DNA of 64,000 nt from the NCBI GenBank assembly GCA_036873755.1, contig JAVTVY010025294.1:46541-110540 (forward strand). Reading direction: 5' to 3'. Position 1 is the stretch's first letter. Each line of letters opens with the position of its first letter. Below the pieces are notes generated by a model. It was given only the letters and a program-made list of their open reading frames with translations, was not told the DNA's origin and searched no databases. The stretch comes from Hanleya hanleyi. Its lineage: Eukaryota; Mollusca; Polyplacophora; Lepidopleurida; Hanleyidae. Below, in pieces: positions 11,265 to 20,213 of this stretch. The position numbers and the translations under genes were made by a program.

Positions 11265-11399
11265 TAACGACAGGTGTTGACGGATGTCAGTGCATTTCGA
11301 TGAATTAGTGTAATTTCCATGGAATATCTAGAAAATCGTCGCTTCAGGTGTAATTCACCAGGGCATTGAAGCGTTAAGCATGGCGTTGGTGGGTGTTAC

Positions 11400-11704
11400 T
11401 ACAAGATGACCCCTCACGCCTTCCTTCACACCCCAAAAATGTCCACTTTGGCTACTACTCCTACTGATGACGTCACCGGTGACGTATGACCTAGGCATCC
11501 CTCGACTCGTGGTCTACACCGCGAGGGCTTCACTTTGACACCTCACACGACTTATTAGAATCAAGAATGGTCCCTCAATCGCTCAAACACCCCCCCCCCC
11601 CTTCCCCCACGCACCTCCAGAATAACCACTTTATTTACTACACCCCAAATGCCCATGCGCAGATAACGATATTAGCCCCTCCGATCCAAGAGCTCCACCC
11701 CACG
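11400..11704. other. No gene seen; CRE-like repeats and a C-run
   Basis: Satellite-like sequence containing gatgacgtcaccggtgacgt near 11465 and a run of cytosines at about 11590-11601. I see no coding sequence. Confidence 0.5.
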
Positions 11705-12510
11705 GAAGATACCACCACCACCGGGCGTTGACGGGCAACACCGGGCGTCAATGCCCGGCGGTGGTGGTGGTTTCACCGACCGGTGGTATTGGGGTCTGTA
11801 CATATAGGGATGAACTCGTGTCCCTCATCAGTCCATATGTATTCAACACCAATCCAATGCGACGCTACCCCAAGAGAACTTCAAAATAAGGCCTCCCACG
11901 GGCCAATCGGACTATCTCAACCTCAAAACATCCACTCCAATGCACTTTTTCTACTGCGCATGCGCAGACAGACTCTATTTCCACCCCACACCTATCCAGC
12001 TGGACGCTCTTCCACGAGAGCTTCACACTGATACCTCCCACGACCCATTCGGACCAAGGATGGTCTCTCTCTACACCAAACACCTTCATTCACACCCCAA
12101 AATGACCACTTTACTTACTGCACCCCAACTGCGCATGCGCAGATTTACGGGACTTCTAATAAAAAACACGCCCGTCTGACTCCACCCCACGAGAGCTTCA
12201 CAGTGATACCTCACACGGTCCATGTGGACCACGGATGGCCCTCAATCGCCCAAACACACACCCACGCACCCCCAAAATGCTCGCTTTTGCTACAACTCCT
12301 ACTGATGACGTCACTGATGACGTCACCAATGACGTTAAAGATGACATTGACATCCCTCAAATCGTGGTCTACACCACGAGAGCTTCACACTGATACCTCA
12401 CACGACGCATTCGGACTACGGATGGTCTCTCAATCACTCAAATATACCCATGCGCACCTCCAAAATGCCCGCTTTCCACGAGTGCTTCACACTGATACCT
12501 CATACGCTCT
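11705..12510. repeat. Hairpin copy 3 and satellite block 2 (GCGCATGCGC family)
   Basis: A hairpin-plus-GGT segment (11705-11790) is followed by tandem degenerate units related to 8925-9760. The opening ggatgaactcgtgtccct string is shared with the block at about 8930. Perfect ctgcgcatgcgcag sites occur near 11955 and 12128. A run of gatgacgtcactgatgacgt (CRE-like) lies near 12303. Confidence 0.7.
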
Positions 12511-12511
12511 A

Positions 12512-12835
12512 ACGATTCGTGATATGTGTTGTATCTCAGGTACGCTTTTATTGTACCTGTTCATGTGGCAACTTGGATGACACGACCACACGGCCCCTAG
12601 CACCGGCATAAGCGGTATTAGATACAAATCCAGAGAGCTATGATGGAAATGCTCTGACAACTCGTATATTGGTAATTGGTGAGCTGTGTCCCTGTGACAA
12701 CTCGTACACTGGGCATTGGTGACCTGTATCGTCGTCAGATAAAAACGACGGCATTTAACACAAAAGAATAGTCGGTAAGGCCCGATGTCGACCCAGCATC
12801 AACTTCCCACAATGCCAACAACTATCAAATTACAA
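12512..12835. repeat. Penelope-associated repeat, copy C (truncated)
   Basis: This direct repeat is equivalent to the left part of copy B and of 13750-14120. It ends within the cacaatgccaacaa segment. Together with copy D it brackets the reverse transcriptase fragment at 13250-13502, a pseudo-LTR-like arrangement. Confidence 0.7.
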
Positions 12836-13249
12836 GCGTCTGGTCCGTCATTCATAATTCAGCCGTCGTCCATTAGAGAATATCCGCGTCCATAATCCAA
12901 AGACCTATTCCATATTCCATATAACAGTATTAGCATCAAATTCAAAAAGACAATCATAGTATACATAAACATAGGCTTGTTTCCTGCAAGAGAGAAGCGG
13001 TCAACAGTTTTCAATGATGACATCATGATGTTCCAAAAATATCAAATCCGTATCGATGATCAGTATTCTTAATCCATAATATTCGTTGTAAAGTCGTCAT
13101 CTAAAGAATGATGTATCTCAGTCACGCTTTGATTGTGGCTGTTCATATGAGTACCATGAGGATCTTGAAGTACATGGGTTCATACGGCCCCTAGCCCCGG
13201 GTTAAGCGGAATTAGACACAAGTTACGAAACGTAACGCCATAGATCTTG

Positions 13250-13502
13250 CATGGTGTAGCCCTGTTTTATAAGTTTCTGCAACAATGTTTTGTGACGTTG
13301 ATTAAAATCGTCACATTTAACACAGGATCTAGTAAATGCTACTAGGCCTGATATGTATACGCCATATGCAGGTCCCACTGGAATATTACTGTCCAGAAAG
13401 GGATAGTTTACGATGTCGAAATTGTAATCATCTCTGTTGTCATACAGTCGACGAGAGAGGATGCCCGCTTCATTTTTATAGAGATGTAGGTCTAAATACC
13501 AA
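13250..13502 (-). pseudogene. Penelope-type reverse transcriptase fragment (C-terminal part)
   Basis: The minus frame reads YLDLHLYKNEAGILSRRLYD, then a YNFDIVNYPF segment, and ends at KLIKQGY. It matches residues about 113-192 of the longer copy at 62479-63150. The upstream catalytic motifs are missing. After QGY the frame enters unrelated sequence and stops at 13223. Upstream on the minus strand it is joined to repeat-derived sequence. It is a dead fragment. Confidence 0.8.
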
Positions 13503-13613
13503 ACAGACCAAACGGTCTGTACAGGGGGCGGGCTTCGGGGACGAAACGTCCACCAGCACAGACCAAACGGTCTGTACAGGGGGCGGGCTTCGGGGACGAA
13601 ACGTCCACCAGCA
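13502..13613. repeat. 57-bp tandem duplication within the Penelope-associated repeat
   Basis: The segment cagaccaaacggtctgtaca followed by gggggcgggcttcggggacg is present twice in tandem, ending at ccaccagca each time. The other copies of the repeat carry it only once. Confidence 0.8.
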
Positions 13614-14125
13614 GAATCTCGCCATATACAGGTAAAAATTACAACGCATACAAGGGAAGTGGGAAGAGGTGCCGACACACTGGCAGAGCCATATGACTTC
13701 ACAGTATAGTCTTCTGGTTAAACTATTCTAAAGCACATACCAAGAATCTAACGATTCGTGATATGTGTTGTATCTCTGGTACGCTTTTATTGTGCCTGTT
13801 CATGTGGCAACTTGGATGACATGACAACACGGTCCCTAGCACCGGCATAAGCGGTATTAGATACAAATCTGGAGAGCTATGATGGAAATGCTCTGACAAC
13901 TCGTATATTGGTAATTGGTGAGTTGTGTCGCTGTGACAACTCGTACACTGGAGATTGGTGAGCTGTATCGTCGTCAGATGAAATGACGGCATTAACACGA
14001 AAGACTAGTCTGTAAGGCCCGATGTCGACCCAGCATCAACTTCCCGCAATGTCAACATATATCAAAGACCATAAGGTCTGTACAGGGGACGGGCCTCGGG
14101 GACGAAACCTCCAGGCCCAACGGTT
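13614..14125. repeat. Penelope-associated repeat, copy D
   Basis: It contains the cagaatctcgccatatacag segment, the gattcgtgatatgtg start at about 13755, and the ggcccgatgtcgacccagca segment to about 14125. There it abuts the Polinton polymerase remnant, so this retroelement may have truncated the Polinton on its left side. Confidence 0.7.
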
Positions 14126-14169
14126 CACGAAACATCTAGCAGAACAATGGTTGAACTGGGAAGCTCAGT

Positions 14170-15138
14170 GACGAGACGTGACCAACCGTCGTCAAGACAA
14201 CCACACGGTGAAACCGATTGGTGATGGATGGATCCCCGTGGACGGGTTTGCCACATCAACTAACTGCCGTCCATGTTCCTGTTCCATGGCTGCTATTGGC
14301 ATAGTAATGAGTGACACAGGGGGCGCTATAACGTGCGCTCTGGGCCGGGCGCTGCCGACTTACGTCAGCAGCTGGACCAGGACCGAGATTATATTCAGGT
14401 GTTGGACTACTGCTATGTGGAAATATGGTACTGTGAGTTTCGTCTGATGCAACACAGTCAATCTGAGTTGTACATATCTCACGCCCGTGATAGACCCATG
14501 GATCGCCGGGCCATCTTGACCACGACCCAGTTTATACACGCTGTTGAACGGAAGACCTCTACGGGTTCCTGAAGTGTGATCTCCGCGCCTCCGAGCGCTT
14601 CAAACCCCAATTCGCCAATGTCCACCCATTTTCAAGAACACCGAGGTGGACCGAAAGAACATCGGGACTACCGAGGAGTGCCATGTCCTCACACAGCCCC
14701 GACGTATGCTGATCCGGAGTATGCACGGGGAAAAGGTCCTGCTTGGCACCACTACACTGCGCTGGTACTTGACGCACGGTCTCGAAGACACCCGCATCTA
14801 CCAAGTGTTGTATTTCGAGGTATTTTCTGACGCCGTTACTTCCGCCCGTCGCCAAGGGGATGTCGATCCCAGCAAATCCATCATCGATAGGACAATAACA
14901 TTGCAAGGCAACAGTGGTTATTTCAAAACGGTGACCAATTAAGACGAAGTCACCTGGCCAGAAAATACCATCACCCATAACTTCCTGTTGCAGATTGGGT
15001 GCATGGTGTACTAGTCGGCTAAGGTCCGCATGCCGGAATTCTTGTACGACTTTATGTGGGTTTTTCGACATTCGGATTGGCAGTTGATCGAGATGGACAC
15101 CGAATCGGTATACATGACAGCCTATACTGCATGGCTAT
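14170..15138 (+). pseudogene. Protein-primed family B DNA polymerase remnant of a Polinton
   Basis: The element's replicative polymerase acted, in family terms, by protein-primed DNA synthesis. Fragments in shifting + frames are collinear with this family. FHGCYWH (about 14286) and a YCYVEIWYCEF segment (about 14410) lie at the exonuclease end. TQPRRMLIRSMHGEKVLLG and THGLEDTRIYQV follow (about 14692-14805). A motif-B-like DPSKSIIDRT...LQGNSGYFKTVTN lies at 14865-14940. A motif-C-like EMDTESVYM lies near 15094-15120. Several stops and frameshifts are present (near 14290, 14575, 14628 and 14940). It is opposite in strand to the virion genes, giving convergent transcription. The start is lost near repeat copy D and the end is lost at a satellite block. 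Confidence 0.75.
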
Positions 15139-15149
15139 GGGTGTATAGG

Positions 15150-15545
15150 TCCATACGGGGTGGACGTTTTGGGATCAAGGTGGGCCACTAATGGCCCGAT
15201 GGGGTCGAGTGAGGTATCAATGTGAAGCCTATGTGAGGGGGCAACCGATGGGATGGATGTGGAGTAGGAATATCGTCATTCTGCGCATGCGCAATACACA
15301 AAGTGTATGGAAATAGACGTTTTGGGATCTAGGGGAGCCACTAGTGGGCCGATTGGATCGAGTGAGGTATCAATGTGAAGCCTATGTGAGGGGGCATCTG
15401 ATGGGGTGAGTGCGGGGTTGAAATATCGTCACTCTGCGCATGCGCAATGGACAAAGGGTATGGAAATAGACGTTTTGGGGTCTAGGTGGGCCACTAGTGG
15501 GCCGATGGGATCGAGTGAGGTATCCATGTGAAGCCTATGTGAGGG
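15150..15545. repeat. Satellite block 3, three ~150-bp units inserted in the Polinton
   Basis: Three units share gacgttttggg, gtgggccactagtgggccga, gagtgaggtatc and aatgtgaagcctatgtgagg. Two of them contain ctgcgcatgcgcaa sites near 15281 and 15435. The block separates the polymerase remnant from the protease and belongs to the same family as the blocks at 9, 12, 31 and 63.4 kb. Confidence 0.8.
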
Positions 15546-15694
15546 GGATAGACTACGTCCGCGCCTACTTCCGGCTTCTTGTACACCCGGGTAATGTTTT
15601 CTGGACATGGATGGGTTACCTTTGGCTCCAGTTTCATGCATTATGCTCATATAGAAAACACACAAGACAGGGTTTTTTGGTGAGATCTCATTTT

Positions 15695-15700
15695 TTTATT
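15695..15700 (-). terminator. Poly(A) signal AATAAA for the capsid/protease unit
   Basis: On the minus strand AATAAA lies about 180 bases after the protease stop codon and past the repeated gene end. It is the first canonical signal downstream of the genes on this strand. Confidence 0.6.
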
Positions 15701-15735
15701 CAGTGAACAACAACAACGTGAGAACAACCACGTGA

Positions 15736-15920
15736 AAACTGAAGCCCAGAACAAGGGGCTTGCACATTGAAAGAACTGAAGCCCAGAACAGGGGGGCTTG
15801 TACATTGAAAGAACTGAAGCCCAGAACAGGGGGCTTGTAAACTTAAGCCCAGAACAGCGGGCGTGTGTACATTGAAAGAACTTAAGCCCAGAACGGGGCT
15901 TGTACATTGAAATGATGGGC
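15736..15920 (-). repeat. Tandem duplication of the protease gene's 3' end
   Basis: About five ~38-bp units (gcccagaacagggggcttgt with acattgaaagaactgaa) overlap and follow the protease stop. Each unit corresponds to the last codons plus stop (NVQAPFWA-stop) and a few more bases. One unit is shortened near 15838-15850. The duplicates lie after the stop, so the protein length is unaffected. Confidence 0.8.
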
Positions 15921-16355
15921 GGCCCAGTCATATACGAGTACATCACGGTCCTCGGCCTTGGGGTACTCGTCAAACATCTGTACGATGGTAGATAAGGTCC
16001 TTCCCCGGCATCGATGGTACAGGTAAAACAAGCAATATTGTCCGCACACGCTACTGGTCAGGCTTTGCAACGTTTCACTGTTCCAACACCACGTCTCTGT
16101 ACCTTGATCCATGAAGTCTGTTAAATCGGGATGGAGGGGTGGCAGGCCGTACGGGTCAAAGTATTCCCCCTGCTGTTCTGTCAAGTACACGGCCACCCAA
16201 TGTTCACCAGGCCGATCCATCGGGTCCGTGTTGAGAACGTATGCAGCAGGATACATGCGGTCTAATGGAAACACATCTCGGGCGAACACCCCTTGAAAGA
16301 CCATACGTGTCTCTGGGTCATTCTCCAGCACGGTGGTTATCTGGTCTGTATCCAT
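15882..16355 (-). CDS. Adenain-like cysteine protease (Polinton virion maturation protease)
   Basis: A member of the adenovirus-type cysteine protease family, which matures virion proteins in relatives. The 157-residue frame starts at ATG 16355, one base after the major capsid stop (TAA then C then ATG). I prefer this start to the upstream non-ATG extension that overlaps the capsid gene. Visible catalytic features are His52 in GEHWVAVYL, Asp67 in YFDPYG, Gln97, and Cys104 in SSVCGQYCLF. The seven-residue Gln-Cys spacing is as in adenain. The frame is intact, unlike most neighbours. The last codons are repeated downstream. It lies last in a minus-strand run of virion genes, so co-transcription with the capsid gene is likely. 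Confidence 0.88.
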   Translation of the reverse strand: MDTDQITTVLENDPETRMVFQGVFARDVFPLDRMYPAAYVLNTDPMDRPGEHWVAVYLTEQQGEYFDPYGLPPLHPDLTDFMDQGTETWCWNSETLQSLTSSVCGQYCLFYLYHRCRGRTLSTIVQMFDEYPKAEDRDVLVYDWAAHHFNVQAPFWA

Positions 16356-16356
16356 G

Positions 16357-17667
16357 TTAGGTGGAAAAGTCACACAGCACGTTGCGCGCCTTGTCCACTT
16401 GAATGATGTTGTCAAACTCGGCGTAGCAGATCACATTGACGGTGGTCGCGAGGGCTCGTGCAAAGTGGATTTCCAACCGTAAGTTGCCTTGCTTGGCCAG
16501 GGCCAGCTGATGGTCGTTGTCTAAGGTGGGGGTCAGATCGAAACAGAACAACGTGTATCCGTTCCCGTAGTCCTCCCGACTGATCAAATTTCCTTCGTCC
16601 TGGTTGATTTGACCGGTGGCTGTACACAGGCTCTGATAGGCTCGAATGAAATTCCTGCGCCCAAAGTTCGGTGTTAAGGCCGTGGCTGGGACCTGTTGTC
16701 CATCCACATGCAGGGCCACAAAATTGCTGCCGAAATGTTTAAAGTCAAACGGGTTCTCTGGGTAGGCTCCGCTGAAACTGGTATTTTCCACACAGGCCAG
16801 GATCAATCGCTTGGGTAGTTCCCCCAGGAACAGGTTTTCTTTGTTGGCGCTCATATTTCCAGCAGGCACAGAGAACACTTTGGTTTGTACACGTCGGATA
16901 GGTTACTGGGCTGGTTTTGTTTCCAAGGCTTTGAGGTGTCCCAGTTGAACGGCTGGATTCGGTTTCACTTTTCGGACATACAGGGCTGCGTCTTGGATAG
17001 CAATCTTATAGTCAGCTGCATGCCCATCTACGTTAGTGGCCATCAAGGCGAAGGTCGGAGGCGCCCGTATCAGTCGGATTTTGATGGGGATCTTGTTCAA
17101 GGGGTACCGGTCGTGCATGAACATGTCTGCGTGTAGTCGACCCATGAGATCCACCGAGGCACCGTTCGCAGTGAAAGCCTTCCGTTTGTTATATCCCACA
17201 TTGTCCACCGTGTCCATGTGCTCAGGTGTGTCCTGGTAGAATAAAGCGGCTGTCAGCTGAGATTTTTTAGCCTCTCGGCCATACGACAACAGTGTCTCGA
17301 TGTAGGCTCGATAGGGGTACGTGTTGGTCGAGTCACTGATGAGTTTGTCGCTGAAAAAAATATCAACCTGTTGAAACATCGAGTGCAGCCAGAGATTCGT
17401 CGGGCCCACCGTTGCAGCTTGGATGATTCTGGAGCCATCCCCATTGACCACCTTGGCTTTCACATACAAGTATGTATGGGCTAAATCCACATAGGCCGTA
17501 TCCGCATTACTGATGGTGAACTCGATGGGCCCTGTATCGTTGATGCTGGAGAGCGGGAGATGCTCCACCCATAATCCTTGTTCGGCACTGGTCTGTGTAG
17601 GCGGGACGGTCCACAAATCAAATTCACTGTTGGTGGAGGGGCAGGACTCTGCGTGGATCAAGGACAT
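16357..17667 (-). pseudogene. Polinton double-jelly-roll major capsid protein, one nonsense codon
   Basis: The major capsid protein forms the icosahedral shell in this family. From ATG 17667 the frame reads 254 residues, hits TAA at 16903-16905, and continues in the same frame to the stop at 16357-16359, about 436 codons in all. The first part contains LWVEHLPLSSINDTGPIEF and an LHSMFQQVDIFF segment. The second part contains NLFLGELPKRLILACVEN and PFDFKHFGSNFVALHVDG, both characteristic of this capsid class. The single in-frame stop falls between the two jelly rolls. No frameshift was seen. The next gene (protease) begins one base after the stop. An AATAAAAG at 17752-17760 may serve as a TATA-like element. 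Confidence 0.88.
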
Positions 17668-17670
17668 GTT

Positions 17671-18075
17671 CTAAGAAAAGATATCCTGGGTCTTCGGTGT
17701 GCGTCGTCGCTGGGTCGGTCGTCGACTGGTGCGTGGTCTCGGTGGTGCAGGTCTTTTATTCCCTACGGTGCGTTATGCTTTGGCCACCAAGACGCCTCCT
17801 GCTTCTTTGGCCGGCCGTTTCAAGGCTTCTTTGGGTGCCGTACCCCCCAAGACATCACCGGCGACTTGCAGTCCACTGCGTACCGCTTGTTTGCCGATTG
17901 CTTTCACCCCACGCGTCACCAAGGGCAGGAACGTTTTGACGATGCTCCCGATTATGTTCCCCAGTCCATGTCCTCGTTGCATGCGTGCACCACTAAACAC
18001 CGGTAGGCCACCGCCGGCCTGTTGGGCATAATAGTCCATATAGCTGCGTGCATCGCACTCGTAAGGCACCTTCAT
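17671..18075 (-). pseudogene. Small basic Gly-rich minor virion protein of the Polinton, one nonsense codon
   Basis: It starts at ATG 18075, whose A is shared with the preceding gene's stop (TAATG). The frame runs 100 residues, meets TAA at 17773-17775, and stays open for 34 more codons to TAG 17671-17673. The N-terminal half has PVFSGARMQRGHGLGNIIGS, followed by an amphipathic stretch with LPLVTRGVKAIGKQ. The tail beyond the stop is Arg/Pro-rich and ends QDIFS. The shape resembles membrane-lytic or core minor proteins of adenovirus-like virions. The family placement is by position and composition, and the exact role is not known to me. Confidence 0.7.
17752..17760 (-). promoter_or_regulatory. 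TATA-like AATAAAAGA upstream of the capsid gene
   Basis: This AT-rich box lies inside the C-terminal tail region of the small basic protein gene, about 85 bases upstream of the capsid ATG. The distance is longer than for the other boxes in this element, so support is weak. Confidence 0.35.
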
Positions 18076-18850
18076 TATACAAAGTGGGGAGCACCTGCTT
18101 GTCGAAAATGAAGTGTCAGCACCACTTTCCCGCGTTCGAATGCAACCGGTCGTCCCGTGTCATCTCTTATATCCACCGGGATCGTGTTGATGTGGGTTTG
18201 TCGTACGGGTAGGTAGAGCATGTGGGTGAAACTGTGGGTGACTTGATCTCCATACGTCTTTTTAATGGGCACCACCCGTAACAGAGGTGTGTTGATATCG
18301 CCCACGATGTGGTTGTCCACCACGTCCGAGTAGACGTAGAGTCCGTACATACCCGACTTCATATCCATCGGGATCTCGCCTTGGTGGGCGGTGGGACCAG
18401 CGAACGTCAGTAGATCGAAACCCAGCATTTGCTGTAGGATAGGATTCAGTACGACATTCGCGTTGGCGGAGACGATAAGCTGTGCCTTGTCGTTGTGTGC
18501 GTTGTAATCGAAGTCCACGTGATTCTTGAAGGGAAAGGATTTGATGGGTTTCGAAGTATTCGTGACCTCCCGTAGAGCCTTATAATGCAACAGTCTTGAC
18601 AGCCCACCAATGAACTCCTTGGGAGTATCGTATTGGCCTTCGGGGAGGGTGAGTCGGGTGTCGTTTCCTTCGTAGGTCACCTCGTACCACACTTCATTGG
18701 CTCGCACGTTGTACCACGAGTAAGGGTATTGGATATCCACGAGGCCACATTCCCAGCGCCCAGGTAAATGCAACGGTTGCGGTAACTGGGTCAGGTGTTG
18801 TCAGGAAACACATCCAGCGAACTGTTACTGGGTAGGGTGAGGTAAAACAT
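18075..18850 (-). pseudogene. Polinton minor capsid (penton-like, single jelly roll) with an early frameshift
   Basis: The vertex protein of the capsid in this family. ATG 18850 opens a frame with the start-like MFYLTLPSNSS, which is lost by a one-base indel at about 18790-18797, after some 19 codons. The remaining 232 codons are open to TAA at 18075-18077. The large frame contains LPGRWECGLVDIQYPYSWYN, QQMLGFDL, SGMYGLYVYSDVV, PLLRVVPI and a C-terminal KVVLTLHFR strand, matching the family. A TATA-like box overlapping the previous gene's stop lies 31-39 bases before the ATG, and the following gene overlaps its stop. The protein could be made only from a non-AUG or internal start. Confidence 0.85.
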
Positions 18851-18880
18851 GGCGACTGAGCTGTCCTGCTGCTGCTGTTG

Positions 18881-18889
18881 GTTTTAATA
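18881..18889 (-). promoter_or_regulatory. TATA-like TATTAAAAC overlapping a stop codon
   Basis: The stop codon of the upstream structural gene (TAA, 18884-18886) is embedded in this box, 31-39 bases before the minor capsid ATG. The same design is seen at 21301-21307. Confidence 0.55.
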
Positions 18890-19718
18890 GGTGTTCCAGG
18901 CCTTGGGCGGTTGTGTCCGGCGTCGTGTTCGTCGCGTTGACTTGCTACGTGTCACGGCTCTGGAGATGTGGGGTGTCCTGATCAAGGGTGGTTTTTTAAA
19001 GGTCTGAAAAGAAGGTGCCCGTTGTGGTGGTGGTGTTTTGGGGGTGACTCCGGTTCCCATTCGGATTCCCAAGAAGGTAGTGGGCCACTCGGCGATTGCT
19101 GGGTTCGTTGCATAAAGGCCCAGCGGTGGGGGTTCCCCACCAATTCCTGTGGTACATGCATGTCTTTCAAGCCTTGAGCGAAGACCTCCCATCCTCGAGG
19201 ATCCGTGTGCGACCTGCGTTGACGCATCAGGTCATTCACTAAATCCGTCATGTGGGTCCCGGGGACCACCTGATTCTGTACCAGGAGTTCGCCTTTATCA
19301 TTCCAAGTCATGTTAGGATTCTGTTTCATCCGTTGTAATACCAGGCCAGCTTGTTTCTTGAACGATGCAGGTACACTCTTCAGCACTTCGTCTTCCACCC
19401 ACTGTGGGGCTGTGGGGGTACCCCTGGTAATGGCGGCTGTTGGAGCGGTGCTGAGGTCGGCGGTGTGTCACGTGGTGGTGGTGGTGGTGGTGGGGTAGAG
19501 AGGGTTTTGTATTGGTCCATGAACGTCATGTACCGTTGAAGCGTCTCATTGTACCGTTGTACTTTCTCACTGTCGCTTAACCGCGGTCTCTGTAAGATCT
19601 GTTGCATCTCTCCATCGAGGGTGTCTATGGTCTTCACCGTAGGTGGGACAGGGTAGGGCGATTGGAGGTTTTGAAGGAACCGTGGTTCGACGAGGACCAT
19701 TTTTTTCGTGTCGTTCAT
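18884..19718 (-). pseudogene. Polinton structural-type protein of unknown role, two frameshifts
   Basis: Three overlapping minus-strand frames (19718-19380, 19398-18982, 19192-18884) form one collinear gene of about 278 codons broken by two small indels, near 19390-19410 and within about 19040-19130. The N-terminus has KKMVLVEPRFLQNLQ and a coiled-coil-like TLDGEMQQILQ...YNETLQRYMTF. A proline run follows. The middle has VPASFKKQAGLVLQRMKQNP and WNDKGELL, then DPRGWEVFAQGLKDM and VPQELVGNPHR. The end is Arg-rich (TRRTRRRTQPPKAWNTY). I recognise it as a protein recurrent in animal Polintons but cannot assign a function. The ATG overlaps the previous stop (ATGA). Confidence 0.7.
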
Positions 19719-20059
19719 TGTCGGCCGAAGAGTCCACCCAATACTGGACCCAACACGGAAGCGGGCAACGGTGCTAAGATGGCCCCGAGAAAGCCGCCTT
19801 TCTGTAACACCTTTTTCTTTTGTGTTTGAGAGACTCGCTTCTGGACTAGGGTTCGGAGACCTGTCTTATACTTGGTCAACTTGGTCTTCTGAGCCGGAGT
19901 CAGTGGTACGTTGCCTTTTAACAGATTGTACCCGATCTCGCACAGACAGCGTACAAGGTCAGGGTCCGCACCGCGTACAATGATTCGGACCAACTCGGGT
20001 GGGGCCGTCTTCAATACACGGAGCGTGGGAGCGTGCTTCCGTACTCGCGCAGACATCAT
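19715..20059 (-). CDS. Small basic Polinton protein of 114 residues, unknown function
   Basis: Two adjacent ATGs (20059 and 20056) begin the frame, which ends in TGA at 19715-19717 overlapping the next ATG (ATGA, translational-coupling geometry). A helical domain with the strings DLVRCLCEIGYNLLKGN and PLTPAQKTKLTKYKTGLRTL is followed by a Lys-rich QKKKVLQKGGFLGAIL segment and a hydrophobic Gly/Leu-rich tail. This arrangement recurs in animal Polintons and resembles a minor core or capsid-associated protein. Function is inferred only from basic charge and position. The frame is intact. A TATA-like box lies 32-41 bases upstream. Confidence 0.7.
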   Translation of the reverse strand: MMSARVRKHAPTLRVLKTAPPELVRIIVRGADPDLVRCLCEIGYNLLKGNVPLTPAQKTKLTKYKTGLRTLVQKRVSQTQKKKVLQKGGFLGAILAPLPASVLGPVLGGLFGRQ

Positions 20060-20090
20060 GTACAACTAATGCCAGAACCCACAACTCTGC

Positions 20091-20100
20091 TCTTTTTATC
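20091..20100 (-). promoter_or_regulatory. TATA-like GATAAAAAGA
   Basis: It lies 32-41 bases upstream of the small basic protein's ATG. It is followed by gagcag, resembling the GCCAG or GACAG strings after the other boxes in this element. Confidence 0.45.
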
Positions 20101-20149
20101 TACTTCAGAGAACAGAGACAAAGTCAACCATGCTGTGGTATTCATTCTT

Positions 20150-20155
20150 TTTATT
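20150..20155 (-). terminator. Poly(A) signal AATAAA after the ATPase gene
   Basis: On the minus strand this signal lies about 60 bases after the ATPase stop and just before the promoter-like box of the next gene, so the two transcription units appear nearly abutting. Confidence 0.55.
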
Positions 20156-20213
20156 ATCCCCATCATCAAACACACAGACCCCAGCTGGGGGAGCCACTGT
20201 GGGTGTGTTTACA

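Larger units (their letters stand above)
9841..11378. mobile_element. Inverted-repeat element, probable non-autonomous Polinton derivative
   Basis: The left arm (about 9841-10035) matches the reverse complement of the right arm, which is split into 10826-10910 and 11267-11378. Shared strings include gccctggtgaatta, gattttctagatattcca, actaattcatcgaa, aacgccctagcat and caacaaggatgacaggtcaa. The right arm is interrupted by a MITE (10912-11264). The ~790-bp interior holds a microsatellite and a copy of the C-terminal part of the zinc-finger gene found at 8051-8572. The inner arm end (aacaaggatgac plus tttattatgcc) recurs next to an ATPase relic at about 25,685. This links the arms to Polinton sequence by inference. 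Confidence 0.65.

Noticed and set aside
14559..15071. 170-codon minus ORF across the polymerase remnant
   Set aside because: It is the antisense shadow of the + strand polymerase fragments, which match the family in several collinear blocks.
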